The notes beneath the pieces are model-generated. The model had not been told where the DNA came from and did no database searches. It worked only from the letters and a program-made list of their open reading frames with translations. Below are positions 34,064 through 42,779 of a stretch of 49,153 nucleotides of DNA, piece after piece. Source of the DNA: Thermus altitudinis. GTDB taxonomy: Bacteria; Deinococcota; Deinococci; Deinococcales; Thermaceae. The stretch is taken from contig NZ_JAKTNQ010000018.1 in assembly GCF_022760835.1 (NCBI RefSeq), positions 1 to 49,153 on the forward strand, given 5' to 3'. The position numbers and the translations under genes were made by a program. The stretch's first letter is position 1; each line of letters begins with the position of its first letter.

Positions 34064-34182
34064 GGTTGGCCTGGGGGACATTTGTCCCTTCCCCTTTGCG
34101 CTAGTGTACCCGTGAGAAGAGCTTGCTAAAGGGTAGACACGGGAAGGGGAAGCTTGCTTATGGAATCACCAGACCCCCTTGA

Positions 34183-34211
34183 TTGAACTTCTCTCCTCCT
34201 GCCCGTAGTCT
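34183..34211 (+). promoter_or_regulatory. Promoter of the act operon
   Basis: TTGAAC (34183-34188) and TAGTCT (34206-34211) are exactly 17 bp apart; CTGGAGGTGG and the actA ATG follow. Upstream, GTGTACCC (34104) and GGGTAGACAC (34131) form an imperfect dyad that might bind a regulator. Confidence 0.65.
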
Positions 34212-34234
34212 TGCCCTTTAAGACTGGAGGTGGC

Positions 34235-34870
34235 ATGCGCCGGCGCAACCGATGGGTGAAAACCTTCTTCTGGGGAACGGTTCTAGGGGTCTTCGCTCTC
34301 CTGGTGGTGGTCTTTTCCGGGGTGGCGGTGGGAGCCTTTGAGTACCGCACGCAGCCCGTGGCGCAACCCGTGCCCTTCAGCCATGCCTTCCATGCTGGGG
34401 GCCTAGGGCTTTCCTGCCGCTACTGCCACTCCAGCGTGGAGCATGCTTCCTATGCGGGCCTTCCCCCCACGGAGACCTGTATGACCTGCCACACTTTCAT
34501 CAAGCCCGATAGCCCCAACCTGGCCTTGGTGCGCAAAAGCTGGGAGACCGGCGAGCCTTTGCGCTGGAACCGGGTGATTAACCTCCCGGACTTCGTGTAC
34601 TTCAACCACGCGGCCCACGTGGCCAAGGGGGTGGGGTGTGCGGAGTGCCATGGCCGGGTGGACCAGATGGCGGTGGTCTACCAGCCCCAGGCCTTCACCA
34701 TGAAGTTCTGCTTGGACTGCCACCGGCACCCTGAGGCCCACCTCAGGCCCAAGGACCAGGTTTTCAACATGGCCTACACCCCGGACCCCGAACTGGGGAA
34801 GAAGCTTAAGGAGCTCTACCAGGTTCGCTCGGTGGAAGCCCTCACCAGTTGCAACACCTGTCACCGTTAG
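34235..34870 (+). CDS. actA: ActA: pentaheme cytochrome c subunit of alternative complex III
   Basis: 211 residues. One N-terminal helix (about 14-34) anchors the protein. Five CxxCH heme sites follow: CRYCH, CMTCH, CAECH, CLDCH and CNTCH. Extra His residues, as in FSHAFHAG and YFNHAAH, could serve as distal ligands. It should pass electrons from quinol oxidation to a cytochrome or oxidase on the outer face of the membrane. It is the first gene of a six-gene cluster with the canonical act order. The ATG follows GGAGGTGG. Confidence 0.88.
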   Translation: MRRRNRWVKTFFWGTVLGVFALLVVVFSGVAVGAFEYRTQPVAQPVPFSHAFHAGGLGLSCRYCHSSVEHASYAGLPPTETCMTCHTFIKPDSPNLALVRKSWETGEPLRWNRVINLPDFVYFNHAAHVAKGVGCAECHGRVDQMAVVYQPQAFTMKFCLDCHRHPEAHLRPKDQVFNMAYTPDPELGKKLKELYQVRSVEALTSCNTCHR

Positions 34871-34878
34871 GAGGCCCC

Positions 34879-37518
34879 ATGAAAGAGCGGCGCGGTTATG
34901 AAGGTGCGTTAGAAAAAGAGCTTTTCCGCGAGGAGTTCCCCTTTGGCCCCGTAACCCGGCGTGGGTTTTTGGCCCTAGGGCTTTTGTCCCTAGCGGCCTG
35001 TACCCCGGTGGTGCGCCGCCAGGGGGTCCCCTACGTACGCCAGCCGGAGTGGGTGGTGGAAGGAGGGGAGGCGGAGTTTGTCACCGCTTATCCCCATGCC
35101 GGCTTCGCCGAGCCGGTGCGGGTGAAGGTCTACCAGGAAAGGCCCCTCTTCCTGGCCCCTTTGCAACGGGCCATGAGCCCCTATCCTTTGGCAGGCCTCT
35201 ACGCCCTTTACGACCCGGCTCGCCAAGGGAAGGCGCCGGACTGGGAGGGGTTTTATGCCGCCTGGCGGAAGGCCTTGGGGGAAGGGGAGACCCTCTTGGT
35301 CCTACCCCGCCTCACCTCTCCCAGGCTCGAGGGCCTCTTGGAAAGGGCCCAGGCCCGCTTCCCCAACCTACGGGTAGCCCGGTTTGAGGCCTGGAGCCTG
35401 GAGAACATCTACCGGGGCGCGGAGCTGGCCTTTGGGCAAAGGGCCTGGCCGGTTTACGCTCCGGAGAAGGCGGAGGTGGTCCTCCTTGTAGATGTGGACC
35501 TCCACGAGCACCCTGCGGGCTACCTCTGGTGGGAGGCCCTGAGCCAAAGGCGCCTGCCCCCCATGAACCGCATCTATGCGGTGGAAAGCGGGGCGGGCCT
35601 TTTGGGTAGCATGGCCGACCACCGCCTGGCCCTAAAGCCTAGCCAGGTGGAGGCCTTCCTCCTGGCCCTGGCCCAGGCCCTGGGGGTGGTGCCGGGGAGC
35701 CCGGCCTCGGAGTACGGGGGGTTCCTTCCCGTATTGGCGGAGGACCTGAGGCGGGGTGGGGTGGTTCTTCCTGGCCCCCAGCTTTCCCCCGGGGCCCAGG
35801 CCTTGGCCATGGCCATCAACGGGGCCCTTAAGGCTCCGGTGCGCTACGTGGAGCCCCCAGAGCGGGAGGTGGCCACGCCCAAGGCCTTCGCGGAAGCGGA
35901 GAGGGCGCCAAGGCTGGTGTGGGCGGCGGAGGGCCCTTTGCCTAACCTTTCCGACAAGGCTTTTTCCGCAGCGCTTTCCCTTTACCCCACCAAGGCGGCG
36001 GTCTGGAGCCTGCCCTTGGCCCACCCCCTCGAGGCCTCCGGCCAGTACCGGGATGCCGAAGGGCGGCTTTGGCCCTCCCAGGCCCTCATCCAGCCCCTGT
36101 GGGGCGGGAAGAGCCTGGAGGAGGTGGTGGCAGGGCTTATTGGGGAAGAGGTTCCTGCCCTTAGTCCCGAGGAGAAGCGGGCCCTGGTGGAAGGAAGGCC
36201 CCTGGCCGAGGCCCAGGCGCTTTCCCTGGAGGTATCCCCAGGCCTGGAGGGCCGCCTCCCTCCTTTGCGGCAGGAGGCTCCTTTGGAGATTGCCCTGCGC
36301 CCGGATGCCAGCCTCTACGACGGCCGCTACCGGGAAAACCCTTACCTGGAGGAGCTTCCCCGGCCCCTAAGCCGCCTGGTGTGGGATGGGGCCCTGCTCC
36401 TGGGGGAGGAGGATACCGAGGCCCTGGGTCTTTTGGGGGATATCCGGGCTAGGGAGCGGAAGGCGGATCCCAAACGGCCCCTCATGCGGGTTAAAGCTGG
36501 GGAAAGGGAAGCCCTCCTGCCCCTATGGCCCTTGCCGGGTTTACCCAAGGGGAGTGGGGTGGCTCCCCTTTCCCACTTCTTCCATCCCGAAGGGGTGGTC
36601 TGGCCCCTGGAACTTTCCTCCACAGGCCGGCACTATCCCTTGGTCTCCACCCAGTACCACGGGTATCTGGGCGAGGTGGAGGCGGTGAAGGTGCTGGAGG
36701 AGGCCAAGGCCCTCGAGGCCGAGCCCCACAAGGAAAAGCGGGTTTCCTTCTACCCCCCTTGGCCCCAAGGGGAGCACGCCTGGGCCATGACCGTGGACCT
36801 AAGCCGTTGCCTGGGGTGCGGGCTTTGCACCCTGGCCTGCCAGGTGGAGAACAACATCCCCGTGGTGGGGAAGGAGGAGGTGCAGAAGGGACGGGAGATG
36901 CACTGGATCCGCATAGATCGCTACTTCGCCGAGGAAGGGGTGGTGCACCAGCCGGTCATGTGCCAGCACTGCGAGAAGGCCCCTTGCGAGGCGGTGTGTC
37001 CTGTGGCGGCCACGGAGCATTCCGACGAAGGCCTGAACCTCATGGTTTACAACCGCTGTGTGGGCACCAAGTACTGCTCCGCCAACTGCCCCTACAAGGC
37101 CCGGCGCTTCAACTTCTTCCCCTACGGGGAGGCCTTTGTGGGCCAAGGCGATCCCCGCAAGGCCAAGGAAAGCCCCTTGGCCCTCCTCATGAACCCCGAG
37201 GTGAGCATCCGTAGCCGTGGGGTAATGGAGAAGTGCACTTACTGCGTGCAACGCATTGAGAATACCCGGGCTAAGGCGGCCCAAGAAGGAAGAAAAATCC
37301 GCACCGGGGAGATCAAGACCGCCTGCCAGGAGGTCTGCCCCGGGAAGGCCATCCACTTCGGGGATCTTCTGGACCCGGAGGACCCCATCCAGGCCCACCG
37401 CAAGGAGGGGCGGCACTACGCCCTTTTGGAGGAGGCCAACACCTGGCCCCGCACCACCTACCTGGCCCACTTGAAAAACCCTAATCCCAAGCTGAAGGAG
37501 GGGGAGCATGGCGCGTAA
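34879..37518 (+). CDS. actB: ActB: Mo-oxidoreductase-like iron-sulfur subunit of alternative complex III
   Basis: 879 residues. The N-terminus carries a twin-arginine signal with lipobox-like end (TRRGFLALGLLSLAAC). The large middle part (about 60-600) resembles a molybdopterin oxidoreductase domain without clear cofactor motifs. The C-terminal ferredoxin domain has four Cys groups: CLGCGLCTLAC, CQHCEKAPCEAVC, CVGTKYCSANC, and CTYC with CQEVC. These fit three 4Fe-4S and one 3Fe-4S cluster. The ATG lies 8 bp after actA, and the end overlaps actC by 11 nt. Confidence 0.88.
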   Translation: MKERRGYEGALEKELFREEFPFGPVTRRGFLALGLLSLAACTPVVRRQGVPYVRQPEWVVEGGEAEFVTAYPHAGFAEPVRVKVYQERPLFLAPLQRAMSPYPLAGLYALYDPARQGKAPDWEGFYAAWRKALGEGETLLVLPRLTSPRLEGLLERAQARFPNLRVARFEAWSLENIYRGAELAFGQRAWPVYAPEKAEVVLLVDVDLHEHPAGYLWWEALSQRRLPPMNRIYAVESGAGLLGSMADHRLALKPSQVEAFLLALAQALGVVPGSPASEYGGFLPVLAEDLRRGGVVLPGPQLSPGAQALAMAINGALKAPVRYVEPPEREVATPKAFAEAERAPRLVWAAEGPLPNLSDKAFSAALSLYPTKAAVWSLPLAHPLEASGQYRDAEGRLWPSQALIQPLWGGKSLEEVVAGLIGEEVPALSPEEKRALVEGRPLAEAQALSLEVSPGLEGRLPPLRQEAPLEIALRPDASLYDGRYRENPYLEELPRPLSRLVWDGALLLGEEDTEALGLLGDIRARERKADPKRPLMRVKAGEREALLPLWPLPGLPKGSGVAPLSHFFHPEGVVWPLELSSTGRHYPLVSTQYHGYLGEVEAVKVLEEAKALEAEPHKEKRVSFYPPWPQGEHAWAMTVDLSRCLGCGLCTLACQVENNIPVVGKEEVQKGREMHWIRIDRYFAEEGVVHQPVMCQHCEKAPCEAVCPVAATEHSDEGLNLMVYNRCVGTKYCSANCPYKARRFNFFPYGEAFVGQGDPRKAKESPLALLMNPEVSIRSRGVMEKCTYCVQRIENTRAKAAQEGRKIRTGEIKTACQEVCPGKAIHFGDLLDPEDPIQAHRKEGRHYALLEEANTWPRTTYLAHLKNPNPKLKEGEHGA

Positions 37519-38860
37519 GGAACCCCATCCCGACCACGACCTGATCCAAGGGGAGTGGACGGAAAAGACCTTGGTGGAAAAGCTTTTGGAGCCTGTGGAG
37601 AAACCGGCCCCCAGGCCCTGGAAGGTGGTGGTGGCCGTGGGGGCTGCCCTTACCTTGGTCTGGCTCTATGCCCTTTTCGTTACCTTCGTGAAGGGCTTGG
37701 GCACCTGGGGCATCAACCAGCCCGTGGCCTGGGGGTTTGACATCGTGCACTTCGTCTGGTGGATCGGTATCGGCCACGCCGGGACCCTCATCAGCGCCAT
37801 TCTGGTCCTCATGCGCCAGAACTGGCGCGACTCCCTGAACCGGGTGACCGAGGCCATGACCCTCTTCGCCGTGCTGGCGGCGGCCACCTACCCCCTCATC
37901 CACATGGGCCGGCCCCAGCTCTTCTACTGGGTCATGCCCTACCCCACCCACATGGCCCTCTGGCCCCAGTACAAGAGCCCCCTCTCCTGGGACGTGCTGG
38001 CCATCATGACCTACCTGACCATCTCCACCCTCTTCCTGTACCTGGGCCTGATTCCGGACTTGGCCCTCCTACGGGAGAGGAGCACCGGTTGGCGGAGGAA
38101 GCTTTACGGGTGGCTCTCCTTGGGTTGGACGGGGAATGCCGTGCACTGGCAACGCTATAGGGCGGTGTACGTGCTCCTGGCGGGCCTGGCCACCCCGGTG
38201 GTGATCTCCGTGCACTCGGTGGTGAGCATGGACTTTGCCTATGGCCTGGTTCCGGGCTGGCACCTTACGGTCTTCCCCCCCTTCTTCGCCGCCGGGGCCA
38301 TTTACTCCGGCTTTGCCATGGCCCTCACCCTGATCATCCCCCTAAGAAGGTGGTACCGCCTGGAAGGGGTGATTACCGAGCGCCACCTGGACTGGATGGC
38401 CAAGGTGACCTTGGCCAGCGGCCTGGGGGTGGCCTACATCTACCTCCTGGAGATCTTCATCGCCTGGTATGCGGGGGAGCCCGCAGAGTGGGCGCAGCAG
38501 ATCTGGCGCATGACCGGGCCCTACGCCCCTTACTACTGGGCCATGATGCTCATCAACGTGGTCCTCCTCCAGACCCTCTGGTTTCCCCGCTTCCGCAAGA
38601 ACCTCACCTGGCTCTTCGTCTTCTCCATCCTGGCCAACGTGGGCATGTGGCTGGAGCGCTTTGTGATCGTGGTCATCAGCCTGTCCAAGGACTTCTTGCC
38701 GGGGAACGCCCAGCTTTACTACCCCACCTGGGTGGACTGGACCCTGTTCTTGGGGACCATCGGCTTCTTCCTCTTTGGCCTAGCCCTTTTCATCCGCCTC
38801 TTCCCCCCCATCGCCGTGGCGGAGATGGTCCACCTCTTCCACCGCCTGAGGAAGCACTAG
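37508..38860 (+). CDS. actC: ActC: NrfD-like quinol-binding membrane subunit
   Basis: 450 residues with about ten transmembrane helices. It is an NrfD/PsrC-type protein (WGINQPVAWGFDIVHFVWWI, then GHAGTLISAILVLMRQNWR near helix 2), proposed to bind menaquinol at the periplasmic side. Its start overlaps actB. Confidence 0.9.
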   Translation: MARKEPHPDHDLIQGEWTEKTLVEKLLEPVEKPAPRPWKVVVAVGAALTLVWLYALFVTFVKGLGTWGINQPVAWGFDIVHFVWWIGIGHAGTLISAILVLMRQNWRDSLNRVTEAMTLFAVLAAATYPLIHMGRPQLFYWVMPYPTHMALWPQYKSPLSWDVLAIMTYLTISTLFLYLGLIPDLALLRERSTGWRRKLYGWLSLGWTGNAVHWQRYRAVYVLLAGLATPVVISVHSVVSMDFAYGLVPGWHLTVFPPFFAAGAIYSGFAMALTLIIPLRRWYRLEGVITERHLDWMAKVTLASGLGVAYIYLLEIFIAWYAGEPAEWAQQIWRMTGPYAPYYWAMMLINVVLLQTLWFPRFRKNLTWLFVFSILANVGMWLERFVIVVISLSKDFLPGNAQLYYPTWVDWTLFLGTIGFFLFGLALFIRLFPPIAVAEMVHLFHRLRKH

Positions 38861-38869
38861 GAGGGAAGC

Positions 38870-39388
38870 ATGCTCTACGGACTCATGGCCTATTTTGACT
38901 CGCCAGAAAAGCTCCTTGAGGCCCTGAAGGTCCTGAAGGCCGAGGGGTACCGGCGCCTCGAGGCCCTCACCCCTAATCCCGTGGAAGGGATTGAGGAGGT
39001 TTTGGGCGGGGATGGCCGCATCCCCTGGATCGCCTTCTTCCTGGGGGTCTTGGGAGTGGGCCTGGGGCTTTTCCTGCAGGTCTACACCACCCTGGACTAC
39101 CCCCATAACGCCGGGGGCAAGCCCCTTTTGGGTTGGCCCGCCTTCATCCCCGTGACCTTTGAGCTCACCATCCTCACCATCACCGTGGGCATCTTCCTCT
39201 TCCTGCTCTATAACAACGGCCTGCCCCTTTCCTGGCACCCGGCAGTGCAGGCCCGGGAGTACGTGCGGGTCCTTTTGGACGAGTACGGGGTTTTCGTCTA
39301 CGCCTCGGATCCCCGGTTTGACCTGGAGGGCACCAAGGGGCTTCTGGCCCGCCTGGGGGCGGAGGTGGAGGAGGTGCGGCGTGACTAG
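38870..39388 (+). CDS. actD: ActD: DUF3341 two-helix subunit
   Basis: 172 residues. The N-terminal cytoplasmic part (LMAYFDSPEKLLEALKVLKA) is followed by two transmembrane helices (WIAFFLGVLGVGLGLFLQVY and FELTILTITVGIFLFLLYN), as in DUF3341/ActD proteins. Translation start follows GGAGG. It overlaps actE by 8 nt. Confidence 0.88.
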   Translation: MLYGLMAYFDSPEKLLEALKVLKAEGYRRLEALTPNPVEGIEEVLGGDGRIPWIAFFLGVLGVGLGLFLQVYTTLDYPHNAGGKPLLGWPAFIPVTFELTILTITVGIFLFLLYNNGLPLSWHPAVQAREYVRVLLDEYGVFVYASDPRFDLEGTKGLLARLGAEVEEVRRD

Positions 39389-39896
39389 GCTCCTTTTTCT
39401 CCTTTTGCCCCTCCTTTCCGCCTGCGGCTGGATGTGGGACCAGCCCAAGGTGCGGCCTTTCCGGGAGGCCCCCTTGCAGGTGCAAGTGGCTCCGGAACGG
39501 GTTCGTTTTGGGGAGAACCTGAACCTGGAGGTGCGCACCGGGCTTAAGCCCGAGGGCGGCTTTGCCGACAACCCCTACACCTTCACCACGGAGGAGCTCA
39601 TCCGGGGTAAGGCCCTTTACCGCACCTTCTGCGCCATCTGCCACGGGCTCAACGCGGAGGGGGACGGGCGGGTGGTTCCCTTGGGGATGCCCAAGCCCCG
39701 TTCCTTCCAGGACCCCGGGGTAAAGGCCATGCCCGAGGGGTACTTCTATTTTGCCGCCACCAACGGCTTTGGCCGGATGCTTTCCTATAAGAGCCGCATC
39801 CCGGAAAGGGAGCGCTGGCTCATCGCCCGCTACATCAAGCAGTGCCTCTTGGAGGAGGCCTGTCCTTTGGAGGTGGTGAATGCAGAGGTCTATTGA
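39381..39896 (+). CDS. actE: ActE: monoheme cytochrome c lipoprotein
   Basis: 171 residues from GTG 39381. A lipoprotein signal (LLFLLLPLLSAC) and a single heme site CAICH (about residue 84) define it. Its met ligand is probably in the MPKPRSF to GRMLSYKSRIPERERW region. It likely exchanges electrons with ActA and the downstream acceptor. The longer frame upstream is antisense-like shadow of actD. Confidence 0.88.
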   Translation: MTRLLFLLLPLLSACGWMWDQPKVRPFREAPLQVQVAPERVRFGENLNLEVRTGLKPEGGFADNPYTFTTEELIRGKALYRTFCAICHGLNAEGDGRVVPLGMPKPRSFQDPGVKAMPEGYFYFAATNGFGRMLSYKSRIPERERWLIARYIKQCLLEEACPLEVVNAEVY

Positions 39897-40881
39897 GCGG
39901 AACCGTTCGGCCCCCTTCTTTTTGGGCATCTTCCTCTACGCCCTGGCCTTTCTCTTTGGGGCTCCGGCAGCCTACTTCCCCTTTGCCTTTTTCCTGCTGC
40001 TCTCCTTGGGGGCCTTGTTGGTTCTCCTCTTGCACAACGCCCTCACCAGCCGCTGGGGGGTTCCTTTAGAGCCCTATCTGTACCCCTTGGCCCGCCTCCT
40101 CCCCCTCATGGGGCTTTTGGGGCTCCCCTTTTTTCTCTTTCTGCCGGAGTTTTTCCCCTGGGCCCGGCCTGGGGCCAACTTGGATCCCATCCTGGCCCAC
40201 CGTTCGGGGTACCTGAATGCCCCCTTTATGCTGTTGCGCTATGTCGTCTTCTTCGCCCTCTTCGCTTGGGTTTTGCTGAAGCTAAAGCCAGGGGAGCACC
40301 GCTCGGAGGTGGGGGCCTGGGGGCTGCCCCTGGTATTCGCCGCCGCTACCTTCCTTTCCTATGACCTCTTCATGGCCCTCGAGGCCCACTTCTACTCCGC
40401 CTCCTTCGGGGCCATCCTCCTTCTTTCCGCCGCCCTCTTGGCGCTTTCGGTGGCCGTGGCCCTGGCGGCCCGCAAGGGTAATGCGGCCCTCATGGGCCAG
40501 GCCCAGAACCATACCAATCTCCTTCTGGCCCTTTCCATCATCTGGATCTACGTGGAGGCCACCACCCTGATCATCATCTGGGGGGCGGACCTAGCCCACG
40601 AGGTGGAGTTCTACCTGAGGCGGCTAGAAGGACCATGGGGGACCGTGGCCACCCTGTGGGCGGTGGGGGGTTTCTTTCTCCCCTTCCTCTACCTCCTCAC
40701 CAACCTCCCCAAACGGGAGGCCCGTTACCTTCTGCCCGTGGCCCTTTGGATCCCCCTCTTCCGCCTTTTGCACCTGGCCTGGTACGTGCTTCCCGCCCTG
40801 GGGCGGGGGGTAGGGGTGGGGGAGGTGGTGGGCTTTCTGGGCTTGGCCCTCCTCTTCCTCTCCCGGTTGCGCGCGGACTAG
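39880..40881 (+). CDS. actF: ActF: membrane subunit of alternative complex III
   Basis: 333 residues with about ten helices. It resembles the ActF/quinol:cytochrome c oxidoreductase membrane subunit, related to NrfD proteins. Motifs include HRSGYLNAPFMLLRYVVFF and MALEAHFYSASFGAI. It starts inside actE and ends the cluster; a strong terminator follows. No heme-copper oxidase gene is attached to the cluster in this window. Confidence 0.85.
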   Translation: MQRSIERNRSAPFFLGIFLYALAFLFGAPAAYFPFAFFLLLSLGALLVLLLHNALTSRWGVPLEPYLYPLARLLPLMGLLGLPFFLFLPEFFPWARPGANLDPILAHRSGYLNAPFMLLRYVVFFALFAWVLLKLKPGEHRSEVGAWGLPLVFAAATFLSYDLFMALEAHFYSASFGAILLLSAALLALSVAVALAARKGNAALMGQAQNHTNLLLALSIIWIYVEATTLIIIWGADLAHEVEFYLRRLEGPWGTVATLWAVGGFFLPFLYLLTNLPKREARYLLPVALWIPLFRLLHLAWYVLPALGRGVGVGEVVGFLGLALLFLSRLRAD

Positions 40882-40897
40882 GGCGGGGTTTGTGCCT

Positions 40898-40927
40898 GGC
40901 CCCACCCCGGGTGGGGCCTTTCTTTTT
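40898..40927 (+). terminator. Strong terminator of the act operon
   Basis: GGCCCCACC (40898-40906) pairs with GGTGGGGCC (40910-40918) around a three-base loop, followed by TTTCTTTTT. Confidence 0.9.
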
Positions 40928-41018
40928 GGGCTTCGGGGCATTTGCACCTACCTTCACAAGCAGGCGGGGAGCATCCTAGGCTTAGGGGTACACGGTAAGG
41001 GTACCCGGGAGGTGGAAG

Positions 41019-42155
41019 ATGGCAGCGAAGGTTTTGGTCCTAGGAGGCGGTTCGGGTGGCCTGGTGGCGGCCAATAAGGTGAAAAAGCTTCTGGGCAAGG
41101 AGGCGGAGGTCACCCTGGTGGATAGGAGCACCCACCACGAGTTCATGCCCGCCTACCCCTGGGTGGCCTTTGGCATGCGCGAACCCGAGCAGGTGCGTAG
41201 GCCCTTGGCCAACCTGGAAAAGCGGGGCATTGCCTTCCTGCAGGCCACGGTGGAGGCCCTAGACCCCGCCAACAGCCGGGTTAAGACCAGCGCGGGGGAA
41301 CTGGCCTACGACTACCTGATCGTTTCCCTGGGGGCCGAGGCCCTGCCCTCCCCCGCCCCGGATGGCCACGCCCCTTGGAGCCTCGAGGGGGCCTTGAAGC
41401 TGAGGGAGGCCCTCAAGAACTTCAAGGGCGGCAAGGTGGTGGTGGGGGTTTCCTCGCCCTACTACCCCTGTCCCCCAGCGCCCTATGAGGTGGCGGGCCA
41501 GGTGGAGTTTGCCCTGAAGGTAAAGGGTCTTCGCCAGAAGAGCACGGTGGAGGTGTTCCACCTGAATCCTCTTCCGCTGGCGGGTATGGGTCCGGTGATC
41601 TCCGGAAAGGTCCTAGAGATCCTCCGCTCTAAAGGCATCGTCTTCCACGGGGAGTTTGAGCCGGTGGCCTTTGAGGGAGGAAAGGTGAAGGCCAAGGACG
41701 GGCGGGAGCTGGCCTACGACCTCCTCATCCTCACGCCGCCCTTTGCCCCCAACCGGGTGGTGCGGGAATCCCCCTTGGCAGGGCCCAACGGCTTCCCCGA
41801 GGTGGACAAGATGACCTTCCGCTCCACCAGGTTCCCCAACGTCTTCGTCATTGGGGACACGGTGAACCCCTCCCTCCTGCTACCCCCAGCCGGGGTAGTG
41901 GCCCACTTCCAAGGGGAGTACGTGGCCGGGGTCATCGCCTCCGACCTCAAGGGGGCCTACATTGGCGAGCCCTTTAACCCCGTGGCCATGTGCATCATGG
42001 ACTTCGGGGACAACGCCCTTTTGCCCCAGTGCTCCTTTGAAAAGCTCCTGGCGGGCACCGGCATGCCTTCTTGTGGCGTGATGGCCGTGGGTAAGTGGGT
42101 GCGGATCACCAAGATGCTCTTTGAAGGCTTCTGGTTTGCCACCTTGATCGAGTAG
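41019..42155 (+). CDS. Sulfide:quinone oxidoreductase-family flavoprotein
   Basis: 378 residues of a two-dinucleotide-binding FAD protein. GGGSGGLVAANKV starts the protein, and the FAD-contact FVIGDTVN lies near residue 288. Cys are seen in YPCPPAPYE (about 150), in AMCIMDF (about 327) and in the C-terminal QCSFEKLLAGTGMPSCG. SQRs use such Cys to oxidise sulfide and feed quinone. A C-terminal amphipathic membrane-binding segment is present. It is separated from act by a terminator and has its own GGGAGGTGG ribosome site. Closely related NADH dehydrogenase-like proteins are an alternative. Confidence 0.75.
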   Translation: MAAKVLVLGGGSGGLVAANKVKKLLGKEAEVTLVDRSTHHEFMPAYPWVAFGMREPEQVRRPLANLEKRGIAFLQATVEALDPANSRVKTSAGELAYDYLIVSLGAEALPSPAPDGHAPWSLEGALKLREALKNFKGGKVVVGVSSPYYPCPPAPYEVAGQVEFALKVKGLRQKSTVEVFHLNPLPLAGMGPVISGKVLEILRSKGIVFHGEFEPVAFEGGKVKAKDGRELAYDLLILTPPFAPNRVVRESPLAGPNGFPEVDKMTFRSTRFPNVFVIGDTVNPSLLLPPAGVVAHFQGEYVAGVIASDLKGAYIGEPFNPVAMCIMDFGDNALLPQCSFEKLLAGTGMPSCGVMAVGKWVRITKMLFEGFWFATLIE

Positions 42156-42163
42156 GAGGGACC

Positions 42164-42775
42164 ATGGAAAAGACGCTTACGGTGGAAGAAAGGCTAGCCC
42201 ATATAGAGGAGGTCTTGGAAAAAAGCGGGCTCGGCCTTCTGGCCCAGGTAGGTACCGGGGAAACCCTGGCGGAGAACCTGGGTCTTCTCATGGAGCCCCA
42301 AAACCTGCAGCTGGTCTCCCTCTTGGCCCGCTTTCTGGACCAAGCGGAGGCTTTGGAGAAGCTGGCGGACACCCTGGAGAAGTTGGAAGAATCGGGAGCC
42401 CTAGCCTTCCTGGGGCACCTTACGGAAAACTTCGGTGAGGGCTTGGGCATGCTCATGGAGCCCCAGGTGCTGCGGCTTCTTTCCCACGGGGCCAACATTT
42501 TGGACATCCTTTCCCGGATAGAGCCTGCGGCCATCGGCATGATGGCCTCAGCCTTGCAACGGGGCCTGGGGGAGACCTTCACCCCCGAGGTCCTGCGGGA
42601 CCCGCCCCGGGTGGGTCTGGCCGGGATTCTGAGGCAGCTTTCCGACCCCGAGGTGCAGAAGGCCTTGGGCGTGCTTTTCCTCCTCCTTAAGGCCCTGGGC
42701 AAAGCCTTCGGTCACCTGAACCAGGACATGAAGGCCCTGGAGGGGCTCATGGCCAAGATGATGCCCAAGAAGTAG
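42164..42775 (+). CDS. DUF1641 family protein
   Basis: 203 residues, helical, with the repeated pattern LLMEPQNLQLVSLLARFLDQ and MLMEPQVLRLLSHGANILDI. DUF1641 proteins often follow SQR-like or formate dehydrogenase genes. Here it starts 8 bp after the SQR-like stop behind AGGAGGGACC. It may be a small partner or assembly protein for the flavoprotein. Function is unproven. It is convergent with the diguanylate cyclase gene with only a 4-bp gap and no hairpin. Confidence 0.8.
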   Translation: MEKTLTVEERLAHIEEVLEKSGLGLLAQVGTGETLAENLGLLMEPQNLQLVSLLARFLDQAEALEKLADTLEKLEESGALAFLGHLTENFGEGLGMLMEPQVLRLLSHGANILDILSRIEPAAIGMMASALQRGLGETFTPEVLRDPPRVGLAGILRQLSDPEVQKALGVLFLLLKALGKAFGHLNQDMKALEGLMAKMMPKK

Positions 42776-42779
42776 GGGT

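Noticed and set aside
36525..37214. 229-codon plus-strand ORF inside actB in another frame
   Set aside because: Gly/Arg/Pro-rich low-complexity translation overlapping the four Fe-S cysteine motifs of actB; a frame shadow.
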